DNA from: Chloroflexota bacterium
GTDB taxonomy: Bacteria; Chloroflexota; Anaerolineae; Anaerolineales; UBA11858
Reading direction: 5' to 3'
Length of the DNA stretch: 24,700 nt
Assembly: GCA_030666985.1 (NCBI GenBank)
Contig: DAOUWT010000008.1
Location: 1 to 24,700, forward strand
The notes beneath the pieces are model-generated. The model was not told the origin of the DNA. It did not search any database and saw only the letters and a list, made by a program, of their open reading frames with translations. This document shows positions 1-7,441 of the stretch, piece by piece. The position numbers and the translations under genes were made by a program. Each line of letters begins with the position of its first letter. Position 1 is the stretch's first letter.

Positions 1-170
1 ACCTAATACCTAATACCTAATACCTAATACCTAATACCTAATACCTAATACCTAATACATAATACCTAATACCTAATACCTAATACCTAATACCTAATAC
101 CTAATACTTAATACCAAGAACCTAGTACCTAGTACCTATAGTACCTAGTTTCCTAGTACCTGATCCCAAT
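1..170. repeat. Heptamer tandem array (ACCTAAT)n upstream of ygeW
   Basis: Positions 1-112 are 16 consecutive 7-bp units: eight perfect ACCTAAT, one ACATAAT, six perfect ACCTAAT and one ACTTAAT. From 113 to 168 the period decays into ACCTAGT-like units (ACCTAGT, ACCTATA, ACCTGAT). The array runs off the left edge, so its true length is unknown. It stops just before the AAAGGAG ribosome site of the next gene. Related 7-bp arrays occur at other junctions in this window. The near-identity of the units suggests recent slippage expansion. Confidence 0.95.
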
Positions 171-184
171 AAAGGAGATTAACC

Positions 185-1165
185 ATGATTACCGATTTAC
201 GTGGCCGCGATTTGATAAGCGACCTCGATTTTACAAAAGAAGAAGTAGAAACCGTATTAGACGTTGCTTGGGATTTGAAGATGAAGCGAGCCTTGGGCGA
301 ACCCCATGCTCTTTTGCGCGACAAAGTATTGGGGATGTTGTTCTTCTTCTCCAGCACCCGCACACGCTGCTCCTTTGAGGCCGGGATGGCCCAATTAGGC
401 GGTCACGCCGCTTTCGTGGAGAGCCGCACCACCCAGGTTTCCCACGGCGACACCGAGAAAGAACTCGGCGAGATTTTGGGACGCTACTTTGACGGCATCG
501 CCATCCGCCACTGCGACTGGGGCATTGGCAACAGCTACCTTAATAATGTGGCTTCCGCTTCCCGTTCCCCTGTTCTTAATATGCAGTGTGAAATTTATCA
601 CCCTCACCAGTGCTTGGCAGACTTGATGACCATCCAAGAGAAAAAAGGCAAAGACCTGCGCGGCAAGAAAATTATCGTTTCTTGGGCTTATGCTTCTTCT
701 TATCTCAAACCTATGTCCGTGCCCCAATCACTGATATTGCAGATGCCCCGCTTTGGCCTGGACGTCACTTTGGCGCATCCCCCGGAGTTCGCGCTTATGC
801 CCGAAATTATGGAGCAAGCCCGCGAACAGGCTGCAAAATACGGCGGCAAATTTGAAGTTGTCCACGATATGGAAGAAGGTTTCGCGGACGCCGACATCGT
901 TTACGCCAAATCTTGGGGACCCCTCATGACCACCCAAGACCCCGACGAGGGCAAACGCATCCAGGATAAGTACAAAAGCTGGATCACCGACGCCCGCAAG
1001 ATGGCCCTGGCCGACAAAGACGCTATCTACATGCACCCCCTCCCCGCCGACCGTGACGTAGAAGTCACCAGTGAAGTGATGGATGGCCCCCAATCGGTCG
1101 TCTTCGACCAGGCCGAAAATCGTATGCACGCTCAGAAAGGTGTTATGGCGTTGACGATGAAGTAG
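185..1165 (+). CDS. ygeW: YgeW-like knotted carbamoyltransferase
   Basis: 326-residue member of the aspartate/ornithine carbamoyltransferase superfamily. The carbamoyl-phosphate motif STRTR is at residues 57-61, the HPxQ motif (HPHQ) at 139-142 and an HPLPAD motif at 284-289. Length, the HPLPAD ending and the long middle region fit the YgeW group rather than standard OTCase. YgeW homologues lie in purine/ureido catabolic clusters and are thought to exchange a carbamoyl group between a ureido compound and phosphate; the exact substrate is not settled here. The start is the ATG five bases after AAAGGAGATT. Carbamate kinase lies one gene downstream, which supports a catabolic direction: carbamoyl phosphate made here would feed ATP synthesis. 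It could instead act on another amino or ureido acid. Confidence 0.85.
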   Translation: MITDLRGRDLISDLDFTKEEVETVLDVAWDLKMKRALGEPHALLRDKVLGMLFFFSSTRTRCSFEAGMAQLGGHAAFVESRTTQVSHGDTEKELGEILGRYFDGIAIRHCDWGIGNSYLNNVASASRSPVLNMQCEIYHPHQCLADLMTIQEKKGKDLRGKKIIVSWAYASSYLKPMSVPQSLILQMPRFGLDVTLAHPPEFALMPEIMEQAREQAAKYGGKFEVVHDMEEGFADADIVYAKSWGPLMTTQDPDEGKRIQDKYKSWITDARKMALADKDAIYMHPLPADRDVEVTSEVMDGPQSVVFDQAENRMHAQKGVMALTMK

Positions 1166-1260
1166 AGGCTAGGAATCAGGGACTAGGGACTAGGAATTAG
1201 GACACTAGGAATCAGTGACTAGGGATTAGGGAGCAGGAAAACAGGAGAACAGGATTTGAG
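1166..1260. repeat. Degenerate 7/8-bp array (GACTAGG type)
   Basis: The whole gap after ygeW is made of GACTAGG, AATTAGG, CACTAGG and GCAGG-like units at 7-8 bp spacing. The segment 1181-1194 (GACTAGGGACTAGG) is a perfect 14-bp inverted match to 1757-1770 on the other side of the next gene. Confidence 0.8.
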
Positions 1261-1278
1261 TTATACGGAGGTTTGAAA

Positions 1279-1746
1279 ATGATAGAGCAGAAGCAGGAGT
1301 ATGGCTTTGAAAGTCTGGCAAGTTATCAACATGCTCTAAAGTTGTTGCAAGCGGCTTATAAATTGGCTGATGGCTTGCCTACTTTTGAACGTTATAATCT
1401 TGCTGATCAGATTCGGCGTTCGGCTTTGAGTGTGACGCTCAATATCGCTGAAGGTTATGGACGCTACCATTATCTTGATAAAATCCGCTTCTTTTACATA
1501 GCCAGAGGTTCTCTAACTGAAACCCTAAGCGCATTTATTAGCGCTCATCAACTTAGTTATATTGATGATGACCAACTTAAATGGGCCAGGGAGATTGAGG
1601 CTGAGGCTGAAAAATCTCTCAATGGTTATATTGCCTTTATTCGCAAACAGCAACAAGGCAGCAAAGAGTTTGGTGACAAGTATATGAGTGAGGAACAAAT
1701 TGAGTATCGCATTTCTCCTCACATTGTTGAAGAGCCTGATACCTAG
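1279..1746 (+). CDS. Four-helix-bundle protein (S23/IVP family)
   Basis: 155-residue, mostly helical protein of the 'four helix bundle' family, first known from ORFs in 23S rRNA intervening sequences and related to the Avd accessory proteins of diversity-generating retroelements. The family's conserved core is visible: an N-terminal SLASYQHALKL helix, LADQIRRSALSV, then NIAEGYGR, followed by helices rich in aromatic and charged residues. The ATG at 1279 is preferred because GGAGG at 1267-1271 lies seven bases upstream; an in-frame TTG at 1273 would be too close. The molecular function of stand-alone members is unknown. It separates two enzymes of one pathway and is bracketed by inversely oriented heptamer arrays, so it looks like an inserted cassette. 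No reverse transcriptase or rRNA is nearby, so neither the retroelement nor the intervening-sequence setting applies. Confidence 0.85.
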   Translation: MIEQKQEYGFESLASYQHALKLLQAAYKLADGLPTFERYNLADQIRRSALSVTLNIAEGYGRYHYLDKIRFFYIARGSLTETLSAFISAHQLSYIDDDQLKWAREIEAEAEKSLNGYIAFIRKQQQGSKEFGDKYMSEEQIEYRISPHIVEEPDT

Positions 1747-1812
1747 TTCCCCAGTCCCTAGTCCCTAGTCACTAGTCCCCTAGTCACTAATCACCTAGTC
1801 ACTAGCCCCTCA
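1741..1812. repeat. Heptamer array (CCCTAGT type)
   Basis: Consecutive CCTAGTT, CCCTAGT, CACTAGT, CACTAAT and CACTAGC units at 7-8 bp spacing fill the gap between the four-helix-bundle gene and carbamate kinase. The array begins at the last codons and stop of the upstream gene. Its orientation is opposite to that of the array at 1166-1260. Confidence 0.85.
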
Positions 1813-1839
1813 TTTTACACAAGGAGTACATTAAAAAAC

Positions 1840-2799
1840 ATGACCCCAAAAAAACGTAAAGTAGCCGTCGTTGCAATCGGCGGTAACTCACTAATAAAAG
1901 ACAAACAACATCAAACCGTAGAAGACCAATACCAAGCCGCTCAGGAAACCGCCCACCACATAGCAGATATGATTGAAGCGGGCTGGGATGTTGCCATTGG
2001 GCACGGGAATGGCCCCCAGGTGGGCTTCATCCTCCGCCGCTCCGAGATTGCCTACAAAGCCGAGGGGATGCACGAGCTTCCTCTAGAGGTTTGCGGCGCG
2101 GATAGTCAGGGCGCTATTGGTTATGCCTTGCAGCAGAATCTGCAAAATGACCTCCGAGCGCGGGGGATTTCCAAACCCGTTGCGACTGTGATCACTCAGG
2201 TTCGTGTTGATGCGGATGATCCTGCTTTCCAGTTCCCCGCCAAACCAATTGGCACTTTCATGGATGCGGCAGAAGCCCAAAAACGGGCCGAAGAACTCGG
2301 CTGGGACGTGGTGGAAGACGCTGGGCGTGGCTGGCGCCGCGTGGTGGCATCCCCCTTGCCCCAAGGGGTCGTGGAATTGGAGGCCGTTCAGGCCCTGATA
2401 AACGCCGGGACAGTGGTCATCACCGTGGGGGGGGGCGGTATCCCCGTTGTGCAAACAGAAGATGGCTTGAAAGGCACCGCGGCTGTGATTGACAAGGACT
2501 TTGCCTCCGCTTTCTTGGCCAATGAAATTGAGGCTGATTTATTGCTCATATCCACAGCGGTAGAGAAAGTGGCTCTCAACTTTGGGAAGCCCAATCAGGA
2601 ATGGATTGACGAAATGACAGTCGCCGAAGCGAAGAAATACCTGGAAGAAGGCACGCACTTTGCCAAAGGTTCCATGGAGCCTAAAATCAAAGCCATTGTC
2701 AAATTCCTGGAAGCTGGCGGTAAAAACGCCCTCATCACCACTCCCGCCAACATTGGCCGTGCCCTAAAAGGCGAAACAGGAACGCGCATTATTCCGTGA
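1840..2799 (+). CDS. arcC: Carbamate kinase
   Basis: 319-residue amino-acid-kinase-fold enzyme that catalyses carbamoyl phosphate + ADP = carbamate + ATP, the energy-yielding last step of arginine, agmatine or ureido-compound fermentation in the cytoplasm. The glycine-rich nucleotide motif IGGNSL is at residues 13-18 and the family signature GHGNGPQVG at 54-62. VITVGGGGIPVV and a late GTHFAKGSMEPKI segment are also typical of carbamate kinase, and the length is normal. The start is the ATG after AAGGAG at 1821-1826; the spacer is rather long at about 13 bases. Its partner is the upstream YgeW-like carbamoyltransferase. No arginine deiminase is present in the window, so the carbamoyl phosphate probably comes from that enzyme. 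Confidence 0.95.
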   Translation: MTPKKRKVAVVAIGGNSLIKDKQHQTVEDQYQAAQETAHHIADMIEAGWDVAIGHGNGPQVGFILRRSEIAYKAEGMHELPLEVCGADSQGAIGYALQQNLQNDLRARGISKPVATVITQVRVDADDPAFQFPAKPIGTFMDAAEAQKRAEELGWDVVEDAGRGWRRVVASPLPQGVVELEAVQALINAGTVVITVGGGGIPVVQTEDGLKGTAAVIDKDFASAFLANEIEADLLLISTAVEKVALNFGKPNQEWIDEMTVAEAKKYLEEGTHFAKGSMEPKIKAIVKFLEAGGKNALITTPANIGRALKGETGTRIIP

Positions 2800-3098
2800 G
2801 GTGATGAGTGAAGAGTGATGAGTAATGAGTAAAAGCTCTCTCATTCGCAATACGACTTTCCTGATACCTAGTTCCCTAGTTCCTAGTTCCTAGTCCCCTC
2901 TACCATCGCCAGAATTCTTGAATTGAGATAGAATTGCTGTGGTACGGTGAGTGAATTTCGTTTATACTTGATGATAGTATGCAATGCAGCTATAGATTAG
3001 AGTTTTCAAAACGAAAAGGAGGTGGTGATAGCTCAAATTTAGTTAGTTGTTTTGTTTGTTTCTTTCTTAGATATATCTAATGATTTGGAGGAGTAAAT
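2800..3098. other. Non-coding gap with two heptad arrays before the importer genes
   Basis: About 300 bases without a credible ORF. At 2801-2834 there are GTGATGA, GTGAAGA, GTGATGA, GTAATGA heptads, and at about 2861-2897 CCTAGTT-type units. From 2900 to 3013 the DNA is AT-rich with a possible -10 hexamer TATACT at 2963-2968, but no good -35 at normal spacing. An orphan ribosome-binding-like sequence follows. A promoter for the importer operon is expected here but cannot be placed firmly. Confidence 0.6.
3014..3031 (+). promoter_or_regulatory. Orphan strong Shine-Dalgarno-like sequence, 76 nt before the lipoprotein gene
   Basis: AAAAGGAGGTGGTGAT closely matches the complement of a 16S rRNA 3' end but is followed by no long ORF. 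The only reading is a six-codon GTG ORF (3022-3042) ending in TAG. The lipoprotein gene has its own ribosome site (TTGGAGGAG) right before its ATG. It may be a leader peptide or a ribosome standby site; the role is unproven. Confidence 0.35.
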
Positions 3099-4343
3099 AT
3101 GAAGACCAAAAAACTATGGTTAGTATTAAGTTTGTTGCTTGTCGCCATTCTTTTGCTCACGGCTTGTAAGTCCCCCGAGGCCGAACCGGTAGTTGAAGAA
3201 GCTGAAGAAGTTGTAGAAGAAGCCTAGGAAGAAGGCGGCTACCAGATCCCTACCGTTGAGGAAGGAAAATTCAACGTGGCTTTCGTTTACGTTGGCCCGC
3301 ATGATGACGGCGGCTGGACTCAGGCCCACGATGTGGGACGTGAATACGTTCAGGCTAACGTTGAGGATGTACACACCGCTTACGTTGAGATAGTGGCCGA
3401 AGGCGCAGATGCTGAGCAAGTAATCCGCTCCCTGGCCCGCAAAGGCTTCGATGTGATTTTCACCACGTCTTTTGGATACATGGACGCTTCTGAAATCGTC
3501 GCTTCTGAGTTCCCCGATATAGACATCATTCACATCTCTGGCTTCAAATCCAATATGGACAACTTTGGTAATTTGATGGTCGCTATGGAAGATATGAAAT
3601 ACCTGGCCGGTATATTGGCTGGTTCTCGCACAAAGTTGGATGGCGGCGACAAAGTCGGTTACATAGCTACCTTCCCCATCCCCGAAGAACTGCGCTTGGG
3701 GAATGCTTTTGCTCTGGGCCTTCAGCAAACCTGCCCTGAATGCACCATGGACGTGCGCTGGATTTTCACCTGGCACGATCCCATCAAAGAGCAAGAAGCT
3801 GCTCAATCTCTCTTTGACGCTGGCGCGCAAGTAGTAATGACCGGTGCGGATACGCCTGCTCCGGCTCAGGTTGCTCCCGAAGGAAAATGGGGTATCACCT
3901 ATGACTACTACGGAAACTGCACTATTGATGCCTGCCTCACTTCCATGTACTATAACTGGGGACCCATCTATGCCGATATCGTTGAGCTATCACGCAACGA
4001 TGAATGGGTAGGCGGCTGGGAATACCCCGACGCTGATTCCGGTGGCATGGGCCTTTACGGTTTCATGGAAGGCGAAGAACTCCAACCTGGTGTTGCTGAA
4101 CTTCCCGAAGCAGACCTGGCTCTTATCCGTGATATTCTTGCCCAGATGTTAGCTGGCGATTTTGATCGCTTCGATGTCTTCGCAGGTCCTATTACTGACA
4201 ACCAGGGTAATGTTATCTTGGCCGAAGGCGAGAGCCTCGAACAGCTTGACCTGGACGGCTTCAAACAATTTGGCAGCGATTGTGAAACCTGCATGTACTG
4301 GTGGAACGAGAACATCACCGCTGAATTGCCTGAGCTAGACTAG
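3099..4343 (+). CDS. BMP-family substrate-binding lipoprotein, interrupted by an in-frame TAG (possible pseudogene)
   Basis: Solute-binding component of a BMP/Med-type (nucleoside or purine) ABC importer. From the ATG at 3099, after TTGGAGGAG, the frame gives a lipoprotein signal peptide with lipobox LTAC (Cys23) and an acidic Glu-rich linker. Codon 43 (3225-3227) is TAG. The same frame continues without other stops to 4343 and carries the whole binding domain (FNVAFVYVGPHDDGGW at its start, later GFDVIFTTSFGYMD and GADTPAPAQ). Length without the stop would be about 414 residues, a little longer than usual because of the linker and the C-terminal extension. The rest of the importer is intact, so the stop is either recent, a sequence error (one base from GAG or CAG) or read through. 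TAG is used as an ordinary stop by several neighbours, so general recoding is unlikely. Confidence 0.85.
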
Positions 4344-4357
4344 TAGTTTGTTTTTAT

Positions 4358-4392
4358 CCCAGGGGTGGCTCGCTCACTGAGCCGCCTCTGGG
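4358..4392 (+). terminator. Hairpin terminator/attenuator after the lipoprotein gene
   Basis: A 14-bp stem with two G-U pairs (CCCAGGGGTGGCTC at 4358-4371 with GAGCCGCCTCTGGG at 4379-4392) and a 7-base loop is followed by TACTTTATTAT. It begins 14 bases after the stop codon. Its place between the binding protein and the ATPase suggests partial termination, giving more binding protein than membrane components, as in other ABC importers. Confidence 0.75.
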
Positions 4393-4409
4393 TACTTTAT
4401 TATCCATCT

Positions 4410-4569
4410 ATGCCTTACCAGCAATTCCAATTATAGAAACAAAGCTAATCTCCATCGGGTAGAAGTCCAACCAAGTTGGACAGATTTAAGCACACATCCG
4501 CCAATTCGATTGGCTCACTACCCGCTTTATCATGTTGAGCTTTCATATTGAGAATTGCTAATGCCTTAC
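4410..4569. mobile_element. MITE-like element (4419-4560) with 9-bp direct repeats
   Basis: Direct repeats ATGCCTTAC at 4410-4418 and 4561-4569 flank a 142-bp unit. Its ends are inverted: AGCAATTC at 4420-4427 with GAATTGCT at 4552-4559, then AAAGCT 4441-4446 with AGCTTT 4538-4543, and CGGGTAG 4456-4462 with CTACCCG 4518-4524. The terminal inverted repeats are thus about 42 bp and imperfect. Two hairpins lie inside: GTCCAAC-CAA-GTTGGAC (4465-4481) and GCCAAT-TCG-ATTGGC (4500-4514). There is no ORF. A 9-bp duplication with inverted ends is what a non-autonomous IS derivative leaves. As RNA it would fold into a branched, fully nested structure, so a structured leader is the alternative. Confidence 0.7.
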
Positions 4570-4572
4570 TGA

Positions 4573-4630
4573 CACACTGCTCCCTGATCTCCTGATTTCC
4601 TGATCTCCTGATGCCCTGATCCCTAGTTTA
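4573..4630. repeat. 7/8-bp array (CTCCTGAT type) before the ATPase gene
   Basis: Units CTCCCTGAT, CTCCTGAT, TTCCTGAT, CTCCTGAT, GCCCTGAT and CCCTAGT lie in a row and end shortly before the ribosome site AAAAAGGTAA of the next gene. Confidence 0.75.
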
Positions 4631-4649
4631 ACCAAAAAGGTAACCTCTC

Positions 4650-6167
4650 ATGTCCTCAACCACCCCTGCCGTTGAAATGAAAGACATAGTAATCCGCTTT
4701 CCGGGTGTGCTTGCCAATGACCACGTTAATCTCACATTGCGCCAAGGTGAAATTCATGCCTTATTAGGCGAAAACGGGGCCGGAAAAAGCACCCTGATGA
4801 ATGCCTTAGCGGGATTATATAAGCCAGTCTCAGGCACCACGAAAGTTAATGGAGAATTGGTGGATTTCAACTCTCCCAAGGATGCAATAGCCAAAGGTAT
4901 TGGCATGGTACACCAGCACTTTAAGCTGGTTCCCACGCATACTGTTACAGAAAACATTCTTTTGGGCATGGATGAGCCGCGTTTTCTCATGAACCTGAAG
5001 AAATATGACGAAAAGATTTTGGAGTTAGAAGAACAATACGGGTTGTACGTTGACCCTGCTGCTAAAATTTGGCAACTTCCTGTAGGTGCTCAACAGAGGG
5101 TGGAAATTTTGAAAACTCTCTATCGCGGGGCTGAGATACTCATTATGGATGAGCCTACGGCAGTGTTGGCTCCCCAAGAAATTGACGATTTAATGGTTAC
5201 CATGCGCTCTATGACTGACCAGGGAAAATCTATTATTTTTATTTCTCATAAATTGCACGAGGTGATTGCCGTAGCTGACCGGGTGACTGTTCTGCGGAAA
5301 GGAATAGTCACCGCTCATGGGAAAAGCTTGGAGGGGTTGACCAAAAGGAATTTGGCCCAGCTGATGGTGGGCCGAGACGTTGTCTTTAGCGTTGAAAAAG
5401 AGGAACGTGAAGCGGGTGATGTTGTTTTGGAGATGAAGGATGTTTATGCCAAGAACAACAAGGGTTTACCAGCTCTACAAGGTATCTCTTTACGAGTTCA
5501 TAGTGGAGAGATTTTAGGTATCGCAGGTGTTGGTGGTAATGGCCAGAGCGAATTGGCCGAAACAATAACAGGCCTGCGCGAGTGCGAGGGACTGATTGAA
5601 ATCAATGGTGAAGAGATAAGTAATCAACCCCCCATTGAAGCTATTGCTCGCGGCGTTTCGCATATTCCCGAAGATAGGACAACGGTCGGTTCGGCTCCTA
5701 GTTTGAGCATCACCGATAACATGATCATGAAAAATTATAACCAAGAGCCAATTGGGAATGGATGGAGCATCAACTTTGCCAGAGCAGGCGAACACGCGCA
5801 AAAACTAAAAGAAAAATACAATATCCTCGCCCCCAATGTCAGAACTCCGGCTGGCAAGCTATCGGGCGGGAATCTCCAAAAATTGATTTTGGCCCGAGAA
5901 ATTTCTTCTTACCCGCGTTTAATGGTCGCCATGCAGCCTACCCGAGGCCTAGATGTAGGAGCCATAGAAGCCATACAATCACTGCTCCTTGAACAGCGCC
6001 AATCTGGCACAGCAATTTTATTGATCTCAGAGGAACTGGACGAGTTATTGTCCCTGAGTGACCGCATTGCCGTTATCTCAGATGGCAAAATTGTGGGCGC
6101 CGTACTTGCCGAGGATGCCGATATTAACGAGATTGGCCTGATGATGACGGGGGGGACTGATGACTAG
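4650..6167 (+). CDS. BMP/nucleoside-type ABC importer, double ATP-binding protein
   Basis: 505-residue cytoplasmic ATPase with two ABC domains in one chain, the layout of RbsA-type and NupO/YufO-type importers. Domain 1 has Walker A GENGAGKST (40-48), the Q-loop HQHFKLV, a degenerate signature LPVGAQQR (143-150) and Walker B MDEPT (166-170). Domain 2 has a modified P-loop GVGGNGQSE, the signature LSGGNLQK and a degenerate Walker B in which MQPTRG replaces DEPTRG. The last two features are usual in this subfamily, where the second site hydrolyses poorly or not at all. The start is the ATG at 4650 after AAAAAGGTAA. It should work with the binding protein upstream and the two permeases downstream; uptake of nucleosides or purines is the best guess from family membership. 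Confidence 0.93.
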   Translation: MSSTTPAVEMKDIVIRFPGVLANDHVNLTLRQGEIHALLGENGAGKSTLMNALAGLYKPVSGTTKVNGELVDFNSPKDAIAKGIGMVHQHFKLVPTHTVTENILLGMDEPRFLMNLKKYDEKILELEEQYGLYVDPAAKIWQLPVGAQQRVEILKTLYRGAEILIMDEPTAVLAPQEIDDLMVTMRSMTDQGKSIIFISHKLHEVIAVADRVTVLRKGIVTAHGKSLEGLTKRNLAQLMVGRDVVFSVEKEEREAGDVVLEMKDVYAKNNKGLPALQGISLRVHSGEILGIAGVGGNGQSELAETITGLRECEGLIEINGEEISNQPPIEAIARGVSHIPEDRTTVGSAPSLSITDNMIMKNYNQEPIGNGWSINFARAGEHAQKLKEKYNILAPNVRTPAGKLSGGNLQKLILAREISSYPRLMVAMQPTRGLDVGAIEAIQSLLLEQRQSGTAILLISEELDELLSLSDRIAVISDGKIVGAVLAEDADINEIGLMMTGGTDD

Positions 6168-6330
6168 AAGACTAGTGACTAGGTATCAGGGAATCAGGTA
6201 ATCAGGGGAGCAGGAAAACAGGGAAATAGGAATCAACGATACTCATTCCTTGCACATTACGCATCACGTAACACGCAACACGCACCACGCATCACGCACC
6301 ACGCATCACGTCCTCACGCCTCACGTTTCA
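6168..6330. repeat. Two adjacent heptamer arrays between ATPase and permease genes
   Basis: At 6160-6230 there are ACTAGTG, ACTAGGT, ATCAGGG, ATCAGGT and AGCAGG-like units. At 6260-6330 ten units in a row read CGCATCA, CGTAACA, CGCAACA, CGCACCA, CGCATCA, CGCACCA, CGCATCA, CGTCCTCA, CGCCTCA and CGTTTCA. The second array ends 13 bases before the permease ATG and runs up to its ribosome site (TTTGGAG). Confidence 0.88.
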
Positions 6331-6343
6331 CTTTGGAGTAACT

Positions 6344-7441
6344 ATGTCTACACGATTGAAAGTCGAAAAACGAGTTGATGTTCCTAGTTGGTTGCCGTTG
6401 GTTACTTCCATAGGGTCGGTTGTGCTGGCTTTTATCATCGGCGGCATTATATTTAAAATTGTCGGTGGAAAACCATTTGAAGCTGCAAAGTATTTCTACC
6501 AGGCTGTCTTTGGCAGTTGGGCCGTTTTTTCAGACACCATGGTCAAGGCTACCCCGCTAATTCTCGTCGGCGTGGCCTGCGCCATTGCTTTCAAAATGCG
6601 TCTTTGGAACATTGGCGCAGAAGGACAATTCTACGCAGGAGCTTTTGGGGCCAGCCTGGTAGTTCTTATTCCCATAGTTCCTCTTGAAACCACCCCCAAA
6701 TTTATTGTCATTGGACTAATGATGCTCTTTGGCATGATAGCCGGAGCCATTTGGGGCTTTATCCCTGGCTATCTCAAAGCCAAATACAAAGTCAACGAAA
6801 TCATCACCACCCTCATGCTCAATTACATAATTATCAATTGGAACAACTTCTGGATTTTTGATAAATGGAGCGATAGGGGATTTCAGATGACCGCCACCTT
6901 TGACCGTGTGGCCTGGCTTCCCCGCCTGGCCGATTATGCCAAACAAATCAAAGCATTCGCTGGTGTGACCCTGCACCTGGGCGTCCTCTTTGGGATTGTA
7001 GCAGCGGCCATAGTTTGGTGGATTTTCAGATATAGCCGCTGGGGATACGAGATCAAACTCATTGGCGACAACCCCGAAGCCGCCCGCTACGCCGGGATTG
7101 ACATCTCCAAGAACATCATCCTCGTGATGGCATTTTCAGGCGCGTTGGCTGGGTTGGCCGGCATGTCAGAGATCAGCGGGGTTGTGCATCGCTTGCAGGA
7201 AAGCATTTCCCCAGGGTATGGATTTACCGGCATCATCGTGGCTTGGCTGGCTAAACTCAACCCCTTTGTCATCATTCCCGTGTCAGTCTTATTCGCAGGA
7301 CTTATTGTGGCAGGACGTGAACTCCAACCCGCTGGCCTTTCTTTCTTGCTTCAAGGCATCATCCTCTTCATGCTCATCAGCAGCGATGTCTTGTTGCGCT
7401 ATAAAATTCGCATTCTGCGTACCGATGAGGAGGCCGCATGA
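6344..7441 (+). CDS. BMP/nucleoside-type ABC importer, permease 1
   Basis: 365-residue polytopic inner-membrane protein of the BPD_transp_2 (RbsC/LivH-like) class. Long hydrophobic stretches recur through the protein, beginning near residues 17-41. Typical family segments are visible: MRLWNIGAEGQF, KAKYKVNEIITTLMLNYI, GDNPEAARYAGID and GRELQPAGLSFLLQGI. The NEIITTLMLNYI stretch is characteristic of the larger permease (NupP/YufP type). The start is the ATG at 6344 after TTTGGAGTAACT. Its stop overlaps the start of permease 2 (ATGA), so the two are translationally coupled and probably form a heterodimeric channel with the ATPase encoded before them. Confidence 0.93.
   Translation: MSTRLKVEKRVDVPSWLPLVTSIGSVVLAFIIGGIIFKIVGGKPFEAAKYFYQAVFGSWAVFSDTMVKATPLILVGVACAIAFKMRLWNIGAEGQFYAGAFGASLVVLIPIVPLETTPKFIVIGLMMLFGMIAGAIWGFIPGYLKAKYKVNEIITTLMLNYIIINWNNFWIFDKWSDRGFQMTATFDRVAWLPRLADYAKQIKAFAGVTLHLGVLFGIVAAAIVWWIFRYSRWGYEIKLIGDNPEAARYAGIDISKNIILVMAFSGALAGLAGMSEISGVVHRLQESISPGYGFTGIIVAWLAKLNPFVIIPVSVLFAGLIVAGRELQPAGLSFLLQGIILFMLISSDVLLRYKIRILRTDEEAA

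Noticed and set aside
1..112. CRISPR array or telomere-like repeat
   Set aside because: Seven-base units with no spacers cannot be a CRISPR array. No terminal hairpin or replication gene supports a telomere; related arrays lie inside the chromosome segment.
1279..1746. Diversity-generating retroelement (Avd-like protein)
   Set aside because: No reverse transcriptase, no template/variable repeat pair and no adjacent C-type-lectin target. The SUMF1-domain gene is 20 kb away with no repeat linking them.
2931..2938. GAATTGCT as a second end of the MITE-like element
   Set aside because: Only eight to nine bases match and no paired end or direct repeat is found nearby.
3126..3830. Long - strand ORF of 234 codons opposite the lipoprotein gene
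   Set aside because: It is antisense to the recognisable BMP domain, has no ribosome site and no recognisable motif.
4419..4560. Known riboswitch (e.g. purine) before the importer ATPase
   Set aside because: No conserved purine-riboswitch junction bases seen, and the exact 9-bp direct repeats with inverted ends fit an inserted element better.
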